NCBI GenBank assembly: GCA_015680685.1
Contig: MNCI01022370.1
Location: 3,188-37,961 of the forward strand
Length of the DNA stretch: 34,774 nt
Direction: 5' to 3'
Origin: Gnetum montanum
Lineage: Eukaryota; Streptophyta; Gnetopsida; Gnetales; Gnetaceae
The notes below the pieces were generated by a model. It saw only the letters and a program-made list of their open reading frames with translations. It did not search any database and was not told the origin of the DNA. Made by a program: the position numbers and the translations under genes. This document shows, piece by piece, positions 1 through 10,571 of this stretch. Every line of letters begins with the position of its first letter. Position 1 is the first letter of the stretch.

Positions 1-1100
1 GATAGAGCACATCATCCTTGCTTCTACATATTTTGTCACATTCCGTGATAGAGTTGTCAATAAGTGGAGAATTAGCTTTATGAGAAGAAGACATTTTGAA
101 CTATTGTATGTGTCTTAATAAAATGTATTATTCCTTAAAGTATAAATCTTTAAAATTTTAATGATAATCGTAAATGATTTTAACTAATCTAGATCATTAG
201 CACCAATTCCTAAGAATGATACCAACTACGAGGAACAATGTAGTTCTTATGTCCAACTTATAAATCACAAGAATTCATAAGTGATGTCATCATAATCCAT
301 GGACTAGTTTAGCAGAGTATCTAGATGATTAAGCATGATTGTAGGTCTTTTCCTTTTTAATTATAGTTGTAATGGTCCTTAACTCATATGATTAAATGTA
401 ATTGAGGTATATGATCATGATGTTGTAAGGGTTATGATAAAATATTATTAAAATATAGAAAATTACTAATTAACTTAATAACCAAGAAAATGAAATATAA
501 TCTAGCTTAAGTGATGAGTAGTTGTTTCCAACTTACCATACATATCCTAAACTCACACTACCATTGCTAAGTTACCAATTATGCACTACTAGTTGTACCA
601 ACTAACCATATTGATGGGGTTACCAAATAATAACATGTTTATGCTTGATGTTGTTCATTCTTATTTTGTATAATTAATATATATTTTAGAAATAAGATAT
701 TAACTAAATGCATATGAAATTAAACTTTAAGCTATGTACTCTTGAAAATAAATTGTATTAAGATAAATTGTATATGAAGTTAGAGTGATACAATGAAAAT
801 AATAATCTTAATCTTTATTATTAATCATGCTATGTATCAAGGTACATAACACTAAAATAAGGACTCAATGTAATCACTTCACTTCATGTTGTGGGCATTT
901 ACTAACTAATACTAAGTTTATGATTATAAAGTAATAAAGTTTCATTATACTAAATGATTAAATGATGTAGTAAATATAGTAGCCAATGCATTTATATAGG
1001 TAGTTATTAATATTTTATCAATTGTAATGCATTGATAGTTATACCTAGATGTAGCAATGTCACCATTGATGTGTCGATGTAGTCGACTAATCTACTATTC
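1..1100 (-). repeat. LTR remnant, family A/B (copy A, runs off the left edge)
   Basis: This AT-rich stretch is collinear with 30116-31058. Shared blocks include GGACTAGTT followed by GTATCTAGAT (about 302-330 against 30284-30310), a block around 790-910 matching 30725-30840, and a TATA-like TTTATA near 990 matching 30928-30935. I judge roughly 30% divergence, with copy A poorer in G and C. The TATA orientation and the polypurine stretch beside copy B put the family on the minus strand. The right boundary, near 1100, is where Ty3/Gypsy RT sequence begins. No coding potential is seen. It could be a solo LTR or the end of a longer element outside the window. Confidence 0.6.
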
Positions 1101-1210
1101 TTTAGTAATTAAGAATTAGCTCATTCCAATCACACTAACTAAAGTTAGAACCTTCTTATAATTATTACGCTACTATACAAGATTTTTGAAGGATATCTCT
1201 AAGATAGTAG
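1101..1210 (+). pseudogene. Ty3/Gypsy reverse transcriptase fragment (part 1, split by element 1)
   Basis: In one frame this reads a degenerate end of the Gypsy RT thumb and connection region: TLTKVRTFL, then a stop, then YYTRFLKDISKIV. These correspond to the conserved T-x-V-R-S-F-L-G-L-x-x-Y-Y-R-R-F-x-x-x-F-S-K-I-A block of plant Ty3/Gypsy polymerases. The frame continues at 8634, after element 1 and its target duplication, with H-Q-H-K-L-L-K-E-D-C-V-F. Joined, the two pieces give one uninterrupted homology. Stop codons replace expected Trp and Gly codons, as expected of an old methylated copy. The rest of the RT upstream is missing and is replaced by LTR remnant A. The fragment is non-functional. 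Confidence 0.8.
1206..1210. repeat. Target site duplication AGTAG, left copy (element 1)
   Basis: AGTAG lies immediately before the TG of the 5' LTR and is repeated exactly at 8629-8633 after the CA of the 3' LTR. A 5-bp duplication is the usual product of LTR-retrotransposon integrase. Confidence 0.93.
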
Positions 1211-1878
1211 TGAAACACCATTAATTTTGGCCTAGCCCTATAAATACCCTGTCAATTCACATGAACAGGGGGAGGTTGGCAATTGGAGACATTGGCAATT
1301 CTGAGAAAGTACAGAACCTGCAATCCTTGAGCGCTCAACACACCTAACTATTGGCATCCAAGCATTTCTCACATTCATCACATCACATCATCACATCATC
1401 ACGTTACATCACCCTGGGGCTAGGCGTTTGACCTACCATCTACACGCAGCTACGCTTTGACCAGTGCACATCTTTTCTAAGCAATACATTATTTCTATTT
1501 TTCCAACCAAACATTATTTCCATTTTTTGTTTTACGCTCTGTTTACATTTCTACTTACATTCAGTTTACGTTTAGTTTATAGTTTATGTTTTTTTTACAC
1601 CTTACATTTACATTTACATCTTACGTATTACGGCTCATGTTTACATTTTACATGCATTTACATGTTTTAAGACATCATTTACGATAACCCCAGTGCTAGT
1701 CATAGCTTACGCTCTGGGAAGTCCTTAGTTGATTTGCATGCAAACCATCCAAGGCACTCTACCTTTGTTTACATTTCCAGCTTTCCCTCGGGCAAAAATA
1801 GAGTCAGCTATGGCTGCCTGATGATCTTTCAGTGTCTATTTCCCTTCCAGCCTCACACTGATGATTTAGATCAGTACA
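1211..1878 (+). repeat. 5' LTR of element 1 (668 bp, TG...CA)
   Basis: Starts TGAAACACCA and ends TCAGTACA. The 3' LTR at 7961-8628 has exactly the same length. U3 is extremely short: the TATA box lies 28 bp inside the LTR. The rest is R-U5, with TTTACATTTACAT-rich stretches at about 1550-1660. About 57 of the 68 differences from the 3' LTR are transitions. Confidence 0.95.
1239..1246 (+). promoter_or_regulatory. TATA box TATAAATA in the 5' LTR of element 1
   Basis: TATAAATA within CCCTATAAATACC. It is conserved in the 3' LTR at 7989-7996 and in both LTRs of element 2. Transcription would be expected to start about 30 bp downstream. Only 28 bp of U3 remain in front of it. Confidence 0.75.
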
Positions 1879-1883
1879 TTTTT

Positions 1884-1898
1884 TGGTGCTAGAAGGAG
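1884..1898 (+). other. Primer binding site of element 1
   Basis: TGGTGCTAGAAGGAG begins five bases after the LTR end. The identical 15 bases occur at the matching place in element 2 (28370-28384, minus strand), six bases after its LTR. Starting with TGG, it fits pairing to a tRNA 3' CCA end; the tRNA species was not identified. Confidence 0.8.
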
Positions 1899-1970
1899 CG
1901 CTGTATTTTCCATTGTTAAAACATCAATCACGTTACCTCTCAAAACTTTTTCATCTTATCTTGTGAGTCT

Positions 1971-2238
1971 CTTGTCCCTATTGGTCACACTGAGCTTATC
2001 CCTATTGGTCACGCTGAGCTTGTCCCTATTGGTCATGTTGAGCTTGTCCTATTGGTCACGCTGAGCTTGTCCTTGTTGATCACGCTGCCTGTTGGTCACG
2101 CTAAGCTTGTCCCTGTTGGTCATGTTGAGCTTGCTCTCTGTTGGTCATGCTGAGCTTATCCTTGTTGGTCACGCTGAGCTTACTCTCTATTGGTCATGCT
2201 AAGCTTGTCCCTATTGGTCATGCTGAGCTTGCTCTTTA
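1971..2238 (+). repeat. Leader minisatellite of element 1 (about 11 units of about 24 bp)
   Basis: Imperfect units of the form TTGGTCACGCTGAGCTTGTC, with CACGCT often changed to CATGCT or CACACT. The array lies between the PBS and the gag start, in the transcribed leader. Element 2 has an array of related words at the same place. Confidence 0.9.
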
Positions 2239-2349
2239 TCACATTGTGGTTTGATCAGTTTGATCATGCTGTGTTTGTGTCACACCGATCATGGTGCAAC
2301 TGCTTGCAATCCAACTCCATTCATCTAGCCTAGTCTGCTCACGTTCATC

Positions 2350-5300
2350 ATGGAATCCTTCCAAATCAACCCAGTAACACTACCAATCGTTGAAACTTCG
2401 AACCCTGTGACTGCTACGGAATCCATAACCATTATTGAACACATAAATCCTCAAGGCCCTACATGCCAGTTGCTTAGGCTACAGGGAAAAGGCTTTACTC
2501 ATGCAACTCTTACACCTGAACAGTATAACTTCATCTGTGTTAAAATCCAAGCCAACTTACCTATCGATCGTATAGAAAGGGAAGTAAAGTGAGAATATGA
2601 ATTTATCCACAAAGGAGGACGTGAGTTCATCCCTTCAGCATTTGACATAATCCCACTATCTAAAAACCATCATAAACTCATATCCCAGCTTCTTATGACT
2701 AGAAGTCAAGCCTTATAGCTACCGCCAATAGAGCCTCAAGATGAGGAAGATGATTTTGCAGCCCAATCTGAACATGGAGATTCCTACCATACTGTTAGTC
2801 CCCATGCCTACACAAACCCATTATTCCACCCTTTCCTAGAAGAAACTATGCTTACTCCTTCATCTGCAAACACTCGAGCACCAGTTTCCTGACAAGAGGT
2901 ACATACTTCCATTCCTATCTTCTCTATACCCAATAATATTCACTCTAATGTGTCTACTTCCATCATTCCTCCACAAGTATAGTCCCAAAAACTCCCTCCC
3001 CAAACCAACGTAGAGTCAATCTTTCGACCTCAAGTAATTGGAATGCCATCGGTCATACCAACTTCCACATCCACCCATTACATACCTCAGGTGCAGATCC
3101 GCGAAGCACCATTAATTACTCCAACCCAACATGTTCAGGGTGTTATCTCATAACCTGTGGCTAGGCAGTGGGTTTCACCGGTAGTCTCAGTTTTGAATAC
3201 CATCCCACCACAACAAACATTAGCCCAACTACCTCTCTTTCCACAAATAATGCAACAATTAAATCATTATCATCCATAATCGCTCAATCCATTGGTTTGC
3301 CTACTGCCCAAGAATGGGTAGACACACAAAAAATGATGCACTCTTTGGCAGAGGAAATAAAACGCCAAAAAACTTTGAACAATGAGGAAGTCAAAATACT
3401 AAATTTCTATCAAGATGACCTAATTGACCCCTTAGTTCCACCCTTAACCTTGCCAAAGGGAGTCTCGTTACCTCAGATGACCAAGTACAATGGAGAGGGA
3501 GACCCAAATGCCCACCTAGTGACATTCTGAACCGAAAGTCTTTTGCTTCAAGCATGGCCCCATCTAATTCTACGTGTGTTTGCTATGTTCTGAACAGGAA
3601 GAGCCTTAGACTGGTACCGAGCCTTACCCCGTAGCTCTATATCTTCTCTGGAGGATTTTTTGCACCAGTTTGTCACCCATTTCAAATACAATATAAAATC
3701 TAAAACCACGTTAGATAGCTTGATTCAAATTACAAAAGCGACTTTAGAGCCAGCACATAAATTTATCCAAAGATGGAGCATCACCCTGAATGAACTTCAC
3801 GAACCTATTCTTGAAACATATCTGCTCACCATCCTTAAGGCAGCCACAAATGACTTCATTAAATTGAATATTTATTATCTAAAACCTCGTACTTTCAATT
3901 AAGCATTTGTACAAATTAAAGACATAGAAGAGGCGGCACAATCAAGCAATGACCCAACTTATGTGGCTTACAAAAATCAACATACTCGCAAGCAAAACAC
4001 AACAAAGGCAATAGTAATCGCAATCACAAAAGTAACCAACTAGGGCCCAAAAGCTAAGCAACCTAAAGCTCTAGCTAACAAAGCCACCAACTTTGGTGCC
4101 AACTCACCTACATCGGCAGGGGCCACCCCAAAGCCCAACTTTCAGCACAAGGACCACTCAAAGTATACACCACTACCGATGCAACCCTTCAACTATTGGA
4201 GCAACTCTTGAAAGCTGGAAAAATCCAACACAAACATGTGTTGGAGATTACCAGCCAAAGACATGATAGGTACTGCGAGCTACTAAGGAACCCCACCGTA
4301 GTAGTACCAAATGAGCCCCCAGTCCCAAAACATTTTAAATTGGACCAATACTGTCATTACCATCAAATGGCTGGTCACAGTATAGACAACTATCATTCCT
4401 TGCAAGATGACCTACAGGGAATGATAAAACAAGGCTAACTAGTGATTGACATAGCAAGTCAATCCAACATAGACGATGCCTCCTATGTCATAAACTCAAT
4501 TAGCATAGGTGGCAAGCCCAAACCTATGCAACAACCTTTCGTGATCCAAGTGCATCCCAAAAAGGCAAGGATTCCCCCAGCCTCCATAAACAAGAGGCCT
4601 CCCTTCATTATCAAGGTGCCACCCTAGGCACCCACAACACCCTTTGTGGTTAAGGCTCCACAATGTTCATCGGCTAAGATGTTAAACTAGCATGACTCAT
4701 CTGCTAAGATGTTAAAATGACACAACATAGTAACAAAAACCGCTAAGAAACCTTTCTTCATCAAGGTGCCACAACATGATGGCCCCTCACCTACGTGAAG
4801 CCCAATAGTGGGCAACATCTCAATCCCTCCTCCTTCAAGGGTTGACCCCACTAACAACCTGGGTAGGCCCACCAAATGGAAATGAAAGAGGATAAATGAG
4901 CACCTTGCAACTCCCATGGTCAAAGCAAAGGCCACAACTAGCAAAAACAAACTAAACACTAGGGCCCCTACCCCCAAGCAAACCAAGCCTAAGTCCCCCT
5001 CTCGAGAGGTCTGTCTCTCAAGCTTCATGGAGGAAGTCAAAGCCAACACAATGGCTAATGACAAAGACTTCGTAGTTGCACTAACCCAGGTAAAGCAAAC
5101 TCTCAAGAAAAAGAACACAACATTTAGCTTATAAGACATGGTCAAGACCTCACCTGCTCACTACCAAGCATTGGCCTAGGTCTTAGCCTCCATTCCTATT
5201 ATGGAGGACATCCCTGCAAATGAGGCATCCATCTGTGCAACAATGTTGCCTCCCACACCATAAGAATTAGGGTCAACAACATTAGCCTTTCGTGATGATG

Positions 5301-5832
5301 TAGTTAAAGTCAACCCCAAACGAGGGGAAGTCACTACAACTCCACTCTCCATTAGCATTCGTGTTGGGTAGTGCACCATCCAAAGAGTGCATGTTGGCGA
5401 TGGTGTAGCAATGAATGTAGTCCTGTACTTCGTCATCAACAAGCTAGACCTGGCAGATGAAATCAGGCCAACCAAAATCACATGTCTAAAATCCTTCAGT
5501 GGATCACATGTCACAGTTAAGGGTACAATCAACTTAGCCTTTGTAGTGAGGGAGCAATTTCCCACTAGCGTAGATTTCACTATCATGGAGGAGATGCCAG
5601 GTTCAACATGATTCTAGGCAGGCCTTGGCTAGCTCAACTAAGGGCCATCTCCTCTCCCATCCACCAAGAAATTCACCTTCCATACAAAGGTGGTCAAGTT
5701 ATCATCCATGGTGATAACATTTCCTCTTTGACTATCCATGACATAGACATGACACAAGTTTTGGAAGAAGATTTTCTTGGTGGTACACCTATGGTAACCA
5801 ATGCAACGCTTGAGGCTAACACACTTGAATGA
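2350..5832 (+). pseudogene. gag-pro: Decayed gag-protease polyprotein of element 1
   Basis: The reading frame starts at ATG 2350 (MESFQINPVTLPI), matching the start in element 2. It is broken by stops and frameshifts into blocks: N-terminal 2350-2592; a Pro/Gln/Ser-rich linker to about 3160; gag core from 3168, with E-G-D-P-N-A-H near 3500; capsid-like helices at 3600-3900 (W-Y-R-A-L-P, then F-I-Q-R-W); a zinc-finger-like C-x-Y-H-x4-G-H-S-x2-N-Y block near 4352-4392 in which the last Cys has become Tyr; a Lys/Pro-rich linker; and a retropepsin region from about 5380, ending at L-G-R-P-W-L near 5614. Gag forms the particle and protease cleaves it; no function is expected here. Nothing downstream resembles RT. 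Confidence 0.88.
5370..5690 (+). pseudogene. Retropepsin-like protease domain of element 1 (catalytic Asp lost)
   Basis: The block reads M-H-V-G-D-G-V-A-M-N-V at about 5387, where element 2 has I-H-V-D-D-G-A-A-K-N-V. The first Asp of the D-x-G catalytic triad is Gly here. The second conserved block, I-L-G-R-P-W-L, is intact near 5611 but in a shifted frame. This D-x-G plus L-G-R-P-W combination is typical of plant Ty3/Gypsy proteases. Confidence 0.8.
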
Positions 5833-6360
5833 GTGGTTGAAGCTGACAGCCCCCTTGGGGGACCCTAAACCTTGCATGCTCCCTAATCCATGCCTAGTTA
5901 GGAAGAAACTACATGACAAAGACTCTCCCTTGGCTGAAAATGTGCTAGATGCTTGCCTACCTTCTGCCTACCCCTCTGACATGCATTTTGACTTTTGTTT
6001 ACATTGCACTAGCCTATGTGTTTACATTTTGCTTGCTCACTTAGATCATGCATTTTTCTTTGTTTACACATTCGTCAACTTAGTTTACACATTGCATTTA
6101 AAAAACATCAAACATAAAAACATAAAAATACAAAACACATGGCCGAAAAAGGCCTTAAACTAGCTTACGGCCTGGAACAGCCTAAAACTATTACTTTTTG
6201 CATTGCTTTCCTTTCATTCATCCATTTTAACTCTATTTACGACAGGTGTTGCTTGATGTTGTTTTCTTTCTAGTTGATTTTTGCAGGATCTTGCAAGCAC
6301 ACAACATGACCATGCATGTAGCATCACATCTTACACAAGCAAGGTAAGCATAGACAATCC
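5833..6360 (+). other. Non-coding internal region of element 1, no recognised gene
   Basis: AT-rich DNA after the last protease-frame stop. A frame open to 6163 continues through TTTACA-rich sequence and has no recognisable domain. TTTTTGCAG at 6279-6286 and AAGGTAAGC at 6341-6349 resemble splice sites around a 55-bp interval, but the same arrangement was not found in element 2. Confidence 0.5.
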
Positions 6361-6750
6361 GCTATGACTATAAACTGGCACAACTTGTCCTTGGCATCAT
6401 GACTTAAAACTGATATCACGGAATAGTCCTAGCATCATGACTTAAAACTGATACCACAGAATGGTCATGGGGCCATGACTTGAAACTAGCACCACAGAAA
6501 TGTCCTAGAGTCATGACATTAAACTGACACCACAGAGCCTTGTCTGGTATGACACTAAACTACCACATCTATCCACCATGACATGAAACTAGCATCCAGA
6601 GTCCACTAAGACTATAAACTAGTTTGCCTCTTCATGGTCCACCACGACTATAAACTAGCAATGCACTGTCTACTACGACGCTAAACTAGCACCGTCCAAA
6701 GGGTTATGACGTGAAACTAACTCACAACAGTCCACTAAGACTATAAACTG
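6361..6750 (+). repeat. 3' tandem-repeat block of element 1 (about 12 units of about 33-38 bp)
   Basis: The units share an ATGAC-xxx-AAACTxG core, for example CATGACTTAAAACTGATA, and end in variable 12-20 bp spacers containing CACAGA or CCAC. The block sits between gag-protease and the antisense ORF. Its homologue in element 2 is 23400-24140. Tandem repeats in this position are common in Tat/Ogre-type elements. Confidence 0.85.
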
Positions 6751-6769
6751 GAGACATCATCGATGACCA

Positions 6770-7126
6770 GGAAAAACTTAAAAAGATGTGTTGCTGTAAT
6801 TGGCTGTTCATGTTTCACAAAGAATTGCTGCATTATTTATCCCATGGACCCTAATGAAGCTGATGTCGTTCATGATTCTGTCTATTGCTCCAGGTGGCTC
6901 CATCTTCTTGTTTAAAGTGCTTAGTTAACCATTTCATTTATGGTTTTCTTGTCTTCTTAGAGTTGTGTTTACAGGATGACACTCCTAAGATGTTCATGCA
7001 TAGATGCACTTCATCGTGATGACAAGGTATCACATTCTTCCTGACGCATGTGACTGGGTTAATCAATTCGTTCATAAGTACATTCCCAACTCCTGATACA
7101 TCCCCTATTTTCCCATCATGTCCCAA
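6770..7126 (-). pseudogene. Antisense reading frame of element 1 (broken)
   Basis: On the strand opposite to gag, an open stretch at 6938-7126 encodes a 62-residue piece including NVLMNELIN, RKNVIPCHHDEVHLC and GVSSCKHN. It matches the first part of a longer antisense frame in element 2 (23046-23399). In element 1 it stops after K-K-T-R-K-P, and the homologous DNA beyond, to about 6770, is interrupted. No known domain is recognised. Some Tat-lineage plant elements carry extra antisense ORFs in this position, so conservation may be meaningful, but simple DNA homology also explains the match. Confidence 0.5.
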
Positions 7127-7284
7127 TTATCCTATTCAATTACACCCCTGGATACATTCCACTCAGTTCAAAACTCTTAATACACTGTTGCACACTGTGA
7201 TCCTCTAAGAAGTTACAACGCAAAACATAGTACACGATGCATGACACAAAATGCCAGTGCTCAAACACGAGCACGACACAAAAA

Positions 7285-7405
7285 GCAAGCTCTTTCAAAA
7301 AGACCAAAGAGAAAAAAAAGAAAAATAAAAAGAAAAAACAAAACAAAACAAAGAAAAGACAAAAGAAAAGAAGAAACGAACAAAAAGAAAAAGAACAAAA
7401 AGGTC
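7285..7405 (+). repeat. A-rich (AAAAAG-type) low-complexity tract
   Basis: About 120 bp that is almost purely A and G with occasional C, made of AAAAAGAAAAA-like words. The counterpart in element 2 is the T-rich tract at 22775-22850. Lys-rich reading frames across it are composition artefacts. Confidence 0.9.
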
Positions 7406-7945
7406 AAAGAGCAAAATGCACGGAAAAGGTCTTCATGACCCCATTGACATCATAAACAAAATACTATCGGCTATTCTCATACAAGCCTCGGGTGAGAAGG
7501 CAATTGTCTTGAAAAATAGCTACACTCGTGTCTCAAAGAGACCATGTTGCACATCATTGTGTGGCTTTGGCTGTTTACAACGAGCCCCACAAATACTCTA
7601 TAAGAGTCCCGTATCTCTAAAGAATGCACCTCCTATGTCTTGATTTCGAGTCTGCTAAAACTCGGCTATTGACAAGGACCAATGATATAACTTATTCACA
7701 CAAAAGCATTCCTCTCCCACAATTCCAACAGCAATTATCACCCTTGACCAACTCCTAGTTTCCCCTAGTTACAACCAATCCCCTCCCCTTGCATCTCAAA
7801 CTGCATTTCCTTGATTCCATGTACTTTTGGACACAGTGCGATGAAATCTAGCCAAGGGTTGATGGACAATGCTTGGTACTTGGTTTTTTATGGTGTTTTT
7901 GCACTTCTTTGTCGACGCCTCTTGGGTGGATTCCTCCAGATGTCA
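7406..7945 (+). other. Conserved non-coding 3' segment of element 1
   Basis: Collinear with 22244-22774 of element 2 (minus strand): both share GACATCATxxACAAAA-type, CACACAATG-type and GTGCGATGA-type stretches up to the PPT. A short frame at 7416-7643 exists, but element 2 does not keep the same protein. No gene is recognised. Confidence 0.55.
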
Positions 7946-7947
7946 AC

Positions 7948-7957
7948 AAAGAGGGGC
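7948..7957 (+). other. Polypurine tract of element 1
   Basis: AAAGAGGGG in CAACAAAGAGGGGCTAA, directly before the 3' LTR. The same tract occurs in element 2 at 22235-22243 on the minus strand. It would prime plus-strand DNA synthesis. Confidence 0.8.
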
Positions 7958-7960
7958 TAA

Positions 7961-8628
7961 TGAAACACCACTAATTTCGGCCCAGCCCTATAAATACCAT
8001 GTCAATTCACATGAATAGGGGGAGGTTGGCAATTGGAGACATTGGAAATTCTAAGAAAGTACAGAACCTGCAATCCTTGGGCGCTCGACACACCTGACTG
8101 TTGGCATCCAAGCATTTCTCACATTCATCACATCACATCATAGCATTATCACGTTACATCATCCCGGGGCTAGGCATTCGACCTACTATCTACACGCAGC
8201 TATGCTTTGACTGGTGCACATCTTTTCTAAGAAATACATTATTCCTATTTTGTGAACCAAACATTATTTCTGTTTTCTATTTTATGTTCTGTTTACATTT
8301 CTGCTTACATTCAGTTTACGTTCAGTTTATAGTTTATGTTTTGTTTATGCCTTACATTTACATTTATGTCTTATGTATTATGGCTCATGTTTACATTTTA
8401 TGCGCATTTACATGTTTTAAGACATCGTTTACGATAACCCCAGTGCTAGTCATAGCTTACGCTCGGGGAAGTCCTTGGTTGATTTGCGTGCAGAACATCC
8501 AAGGCACTCTGCCTTTGTTTACTTTTCCAGCTTGCCCTTGGGTGAAGGCAGAGTCAGCTGTGGCTACCTGACGATCTTTCGGTGTCTATTTCCCTTCCAG
8601 CCTCACACCAACGATTTAGGTCAGTACA
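7961..8628 (+). repeat. 3' LTR of element 1 (668 bp)
   Basis: Starts TGAAACACCACTAATTTC and ends GTCAGTACA. TATA box at 7989-7996. Same length as the 5' LTR and about 90% identical by hand count. The long open frame at 8101-8571 is LTR sequence, not a gene. Confidence 0.95.
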
Positions 8629-8633
8629 AGTAG
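8629..8633. repeat. Target site duplication AGTAG, right copy (element 1)
   Basis: Exact copy of 1206-1210, directly after the 3' LTR. Confidence 0.93.
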
Positions 8634-10545
8634 CACACCAACATAAGTTGCTAAAGGAAGATTGTGTTTTCTCTTGAAGAGAAGCAAGCTAGAAGGATTT
8701 TAAGGAGTTAAAAAAGAGTTCAATCATAACATCTATATTAATCTTACTAACTCTTGTAAAGTATTATGTTATTTACACAAATGATTTAGGAGAAAGAGAT
8801 GGAGAAGTTCTTAAATAAGAAGAGGAAGTGATAGCTTATGGTTTTAGATAGTTAAAGTCTTATGAGATTAGTTACCCAACACGGGCTTTAGAACTAGATG
8901 TCATAATACTTGATCTTAGTATTTGAATGTACTATTTGTATGATGAGCACATTACACTTTGAATAGACCATAAAAGCTTGTAGTACATGATGATTCAAGC
9001 ACAACTGATCATGAGACAAATGAGATGGATTAAGTTGTTGGTAGATTTTGGCTTCATAGTTTAGTATCATCCTAGCAAAGATAACATAGTGGTAGATGCA
9101 GTAAGTAGAATAACCAAGAAATTATACAGTTTCATAATCTTACTTAGTCTAAGGAATTGGATAATTTCTCAAAAACTCTCTAACCCTTAATATCAAGAAA
9201 AAATATCATCTCTTTCAACTAAGATTTAGATGTTCTATTTAGATAGTTCATGCTTGTTTAAATTTAAGAATAGGACTTATGTGCATGGATCAATAACATA
9301 GAAATTACTTGAGAAGGCTCACTTGAGTTTGAACTAGATTAATCCTAGTAGTGATAAGATGTACCAAAACATTAGAAAGTATTATTATGACCTAACATGA
9401 AGAATAATATAGATGAATTTATGGCTACATGTTTGGTATGCTTGTAAGTTAAGGTGGATCACCAAAGATTTGGTGAATAGCTCCACCTCATATTATTCTA
9501 GAATGGAAGGAATATTGTTAAAATTAACTTTATCATAAGGTTACCTTATATAAAGAGTTGAAAAGATTTCATCATTATGATCATAAATTTTTTAACCATA
9601 TCTTCTCACTTCTTGGCTACCAAAGCAACATCTAATAATAAGAGATTACTTAGTTGTTTTTATCAGAGATTGTTAGACTTCATGATTCTTAGACTAAGAT
9701 TGTGCACAATAAAGATCTAAGGTTTACTTCTAGATTTTAGCAATCTTTCTAGAATTGTCTAGGTACTAAGTTGAATCTCAATTTTATCTATCATTTACAA
9801 ACAAATAATTAGATAGAAAGGATGAATCAGATCTTGAAGAATATGCTCAAAGATTATGGTTTAGACTACAAAGATAGTTAACATAGAGTTATTTCATTAG
9901 TAGATTTTACTTATAATAAAAATTTGAAAGTAGCATCATACCAAGTATTGTACAGTAGAGCTTAACATACATCTCTTTGTTGGGATACTCTAGAGGATAA
10001 ATAAAAACCTACATAATAATAATCAAAAAAGTTATAGAGTATATTAATATTATTAGAGAAAAAATTCAAGTAGCATAATATAGATTTATCAAGTATGCTA
10101 ACAAGAGAAGAACATTGTTAGAATTAATCATTGGAGATCAAGTATTTATTAAAATTTCACTTTAAAAAGAATTATGAGGGTTAGAAGAAAAGGGAAATTA
10201 GCACCATGCTACATTGATCCCTTTCTAATTATGAAAAGGGTTGGTAATGTTACATCAAATTGATCTTTTACAAATGTTTTTGTCTATTCATGATGTATTT
10301 CATGTTTTATGTTAAGGAAGCACATTTTATAATCCTAGTTATATGATGGAATGACAAGATTTTCATGTTCAACCTTATGTCAATTATATAAAACAACCAA
10401 TTAATATTATCGATAAAAGGGAAAGATGATTCTAAAATAAAGTTATTCCTATTGTTAAAGTCATTTAGAAAAGGCATGGTGCATAAGAACCAACTTGGGA
10501 AGTGGAAAAGGATTTGTATATCACTCACCCTAAGATATTCTAATA
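8634..10545 (+). pseudogene. pol: Ty3/Gypsy RNase H and integrase remnant (part 2 of the split old element)
   Basis: Continues the RT frame of 1101-1210. Degenerate landmarks in order: K-D-F-K-E-L-K-K near 8697; RNase H from about 8745, with V-I-A-Y near 8830, a YPT-like motif near 8875, T-D-H-x-S-L around 8965 and YHPSKDN near 9070; integrase start near 9270 (R-T-Y-V-H, then a K-A-H-L-S-type motif); M-Y-Q-N-I-R-K-Y-Y near 9360; the core near 9500-9850; and a C-terminal K-G-K-L-A-P-x-Y-I-x-P-F (GPY/F-like) block near 10190. The copy is full of stops and frameshifts. It belongs to an older element that element 1 interrupted; its gag, protease and most of RT are not in the window. The position of GPY/F suggests a chromovirus-like type, not proven. 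Confidence 0.85.
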
Positions 10546-10571
10546 ATAAGTATGTTAATGTGGGGAGGAAG

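Larger units (their letters stand above)
1211..8628 (+). mobile_element. Element 1: complete non-autonomous gag-protease LTR retrotransposon, short-LTR form
   Basis: A 7,418-bp element bounded by two 668-bp LTRs that start TG and end CA, with perfect AGTAG target duplications. Order: LTR, PBS, leader minisatellite, gag and protease remnant, a block of 33-38 bp tandem repeats, an antisense reading frame, an A-rich tract, PPT, LTR. About 2.1 kb separates the protease end from the 3' LTR. In a full Ty3/Gypsy element RT, RNase H and integrase would need about 3 kb here; no trace of them is seen in any frame. Element 2 has the same layout, so absence of pol is a family trait. Hand alignment of the LTRs gives about 68 differences in 668 bp without gaps, so the insertion is old. 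Gag and protease resemble the Tat/Ogre side of Ty3/Gypsy; that lineage placement is inference. Confidence 0.92.

Noticed and set aside
1971-2238. Regularly spaced repeats that could suggest a CRISPR array
   Set aside because: The repeats are direct, diverged and contiguous, without unique spacers, and lie in the leader of a plant retrotransposon.
4687-5145. 152-codon minus-strand ORF and the neighbouring 5176-5586 minus ORF
   Set aside because: They lie antisense to the gag-protease linker and protease of element 1; the sense frames have clear homology and these have none.
6279-6349. Splice-site-like TTTTTGCAG and AAGGTAAGC suggesting a small exon
   Set aside because: Single weak matches in non-coding DNA, not conserved in element 2.
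7237-7455. Lys-rich ORFs over the A-rich tract
   Set aside because: They follow directly from AAAAAG-type low complexity, overlap in two frames and have no counterpart protein in element 2.
8101-8571. 156-codon ORF with membrane-like composition
   Set aside because: It lies wholly within the 3' LTR; the 5' LTR has stops in the same frame.
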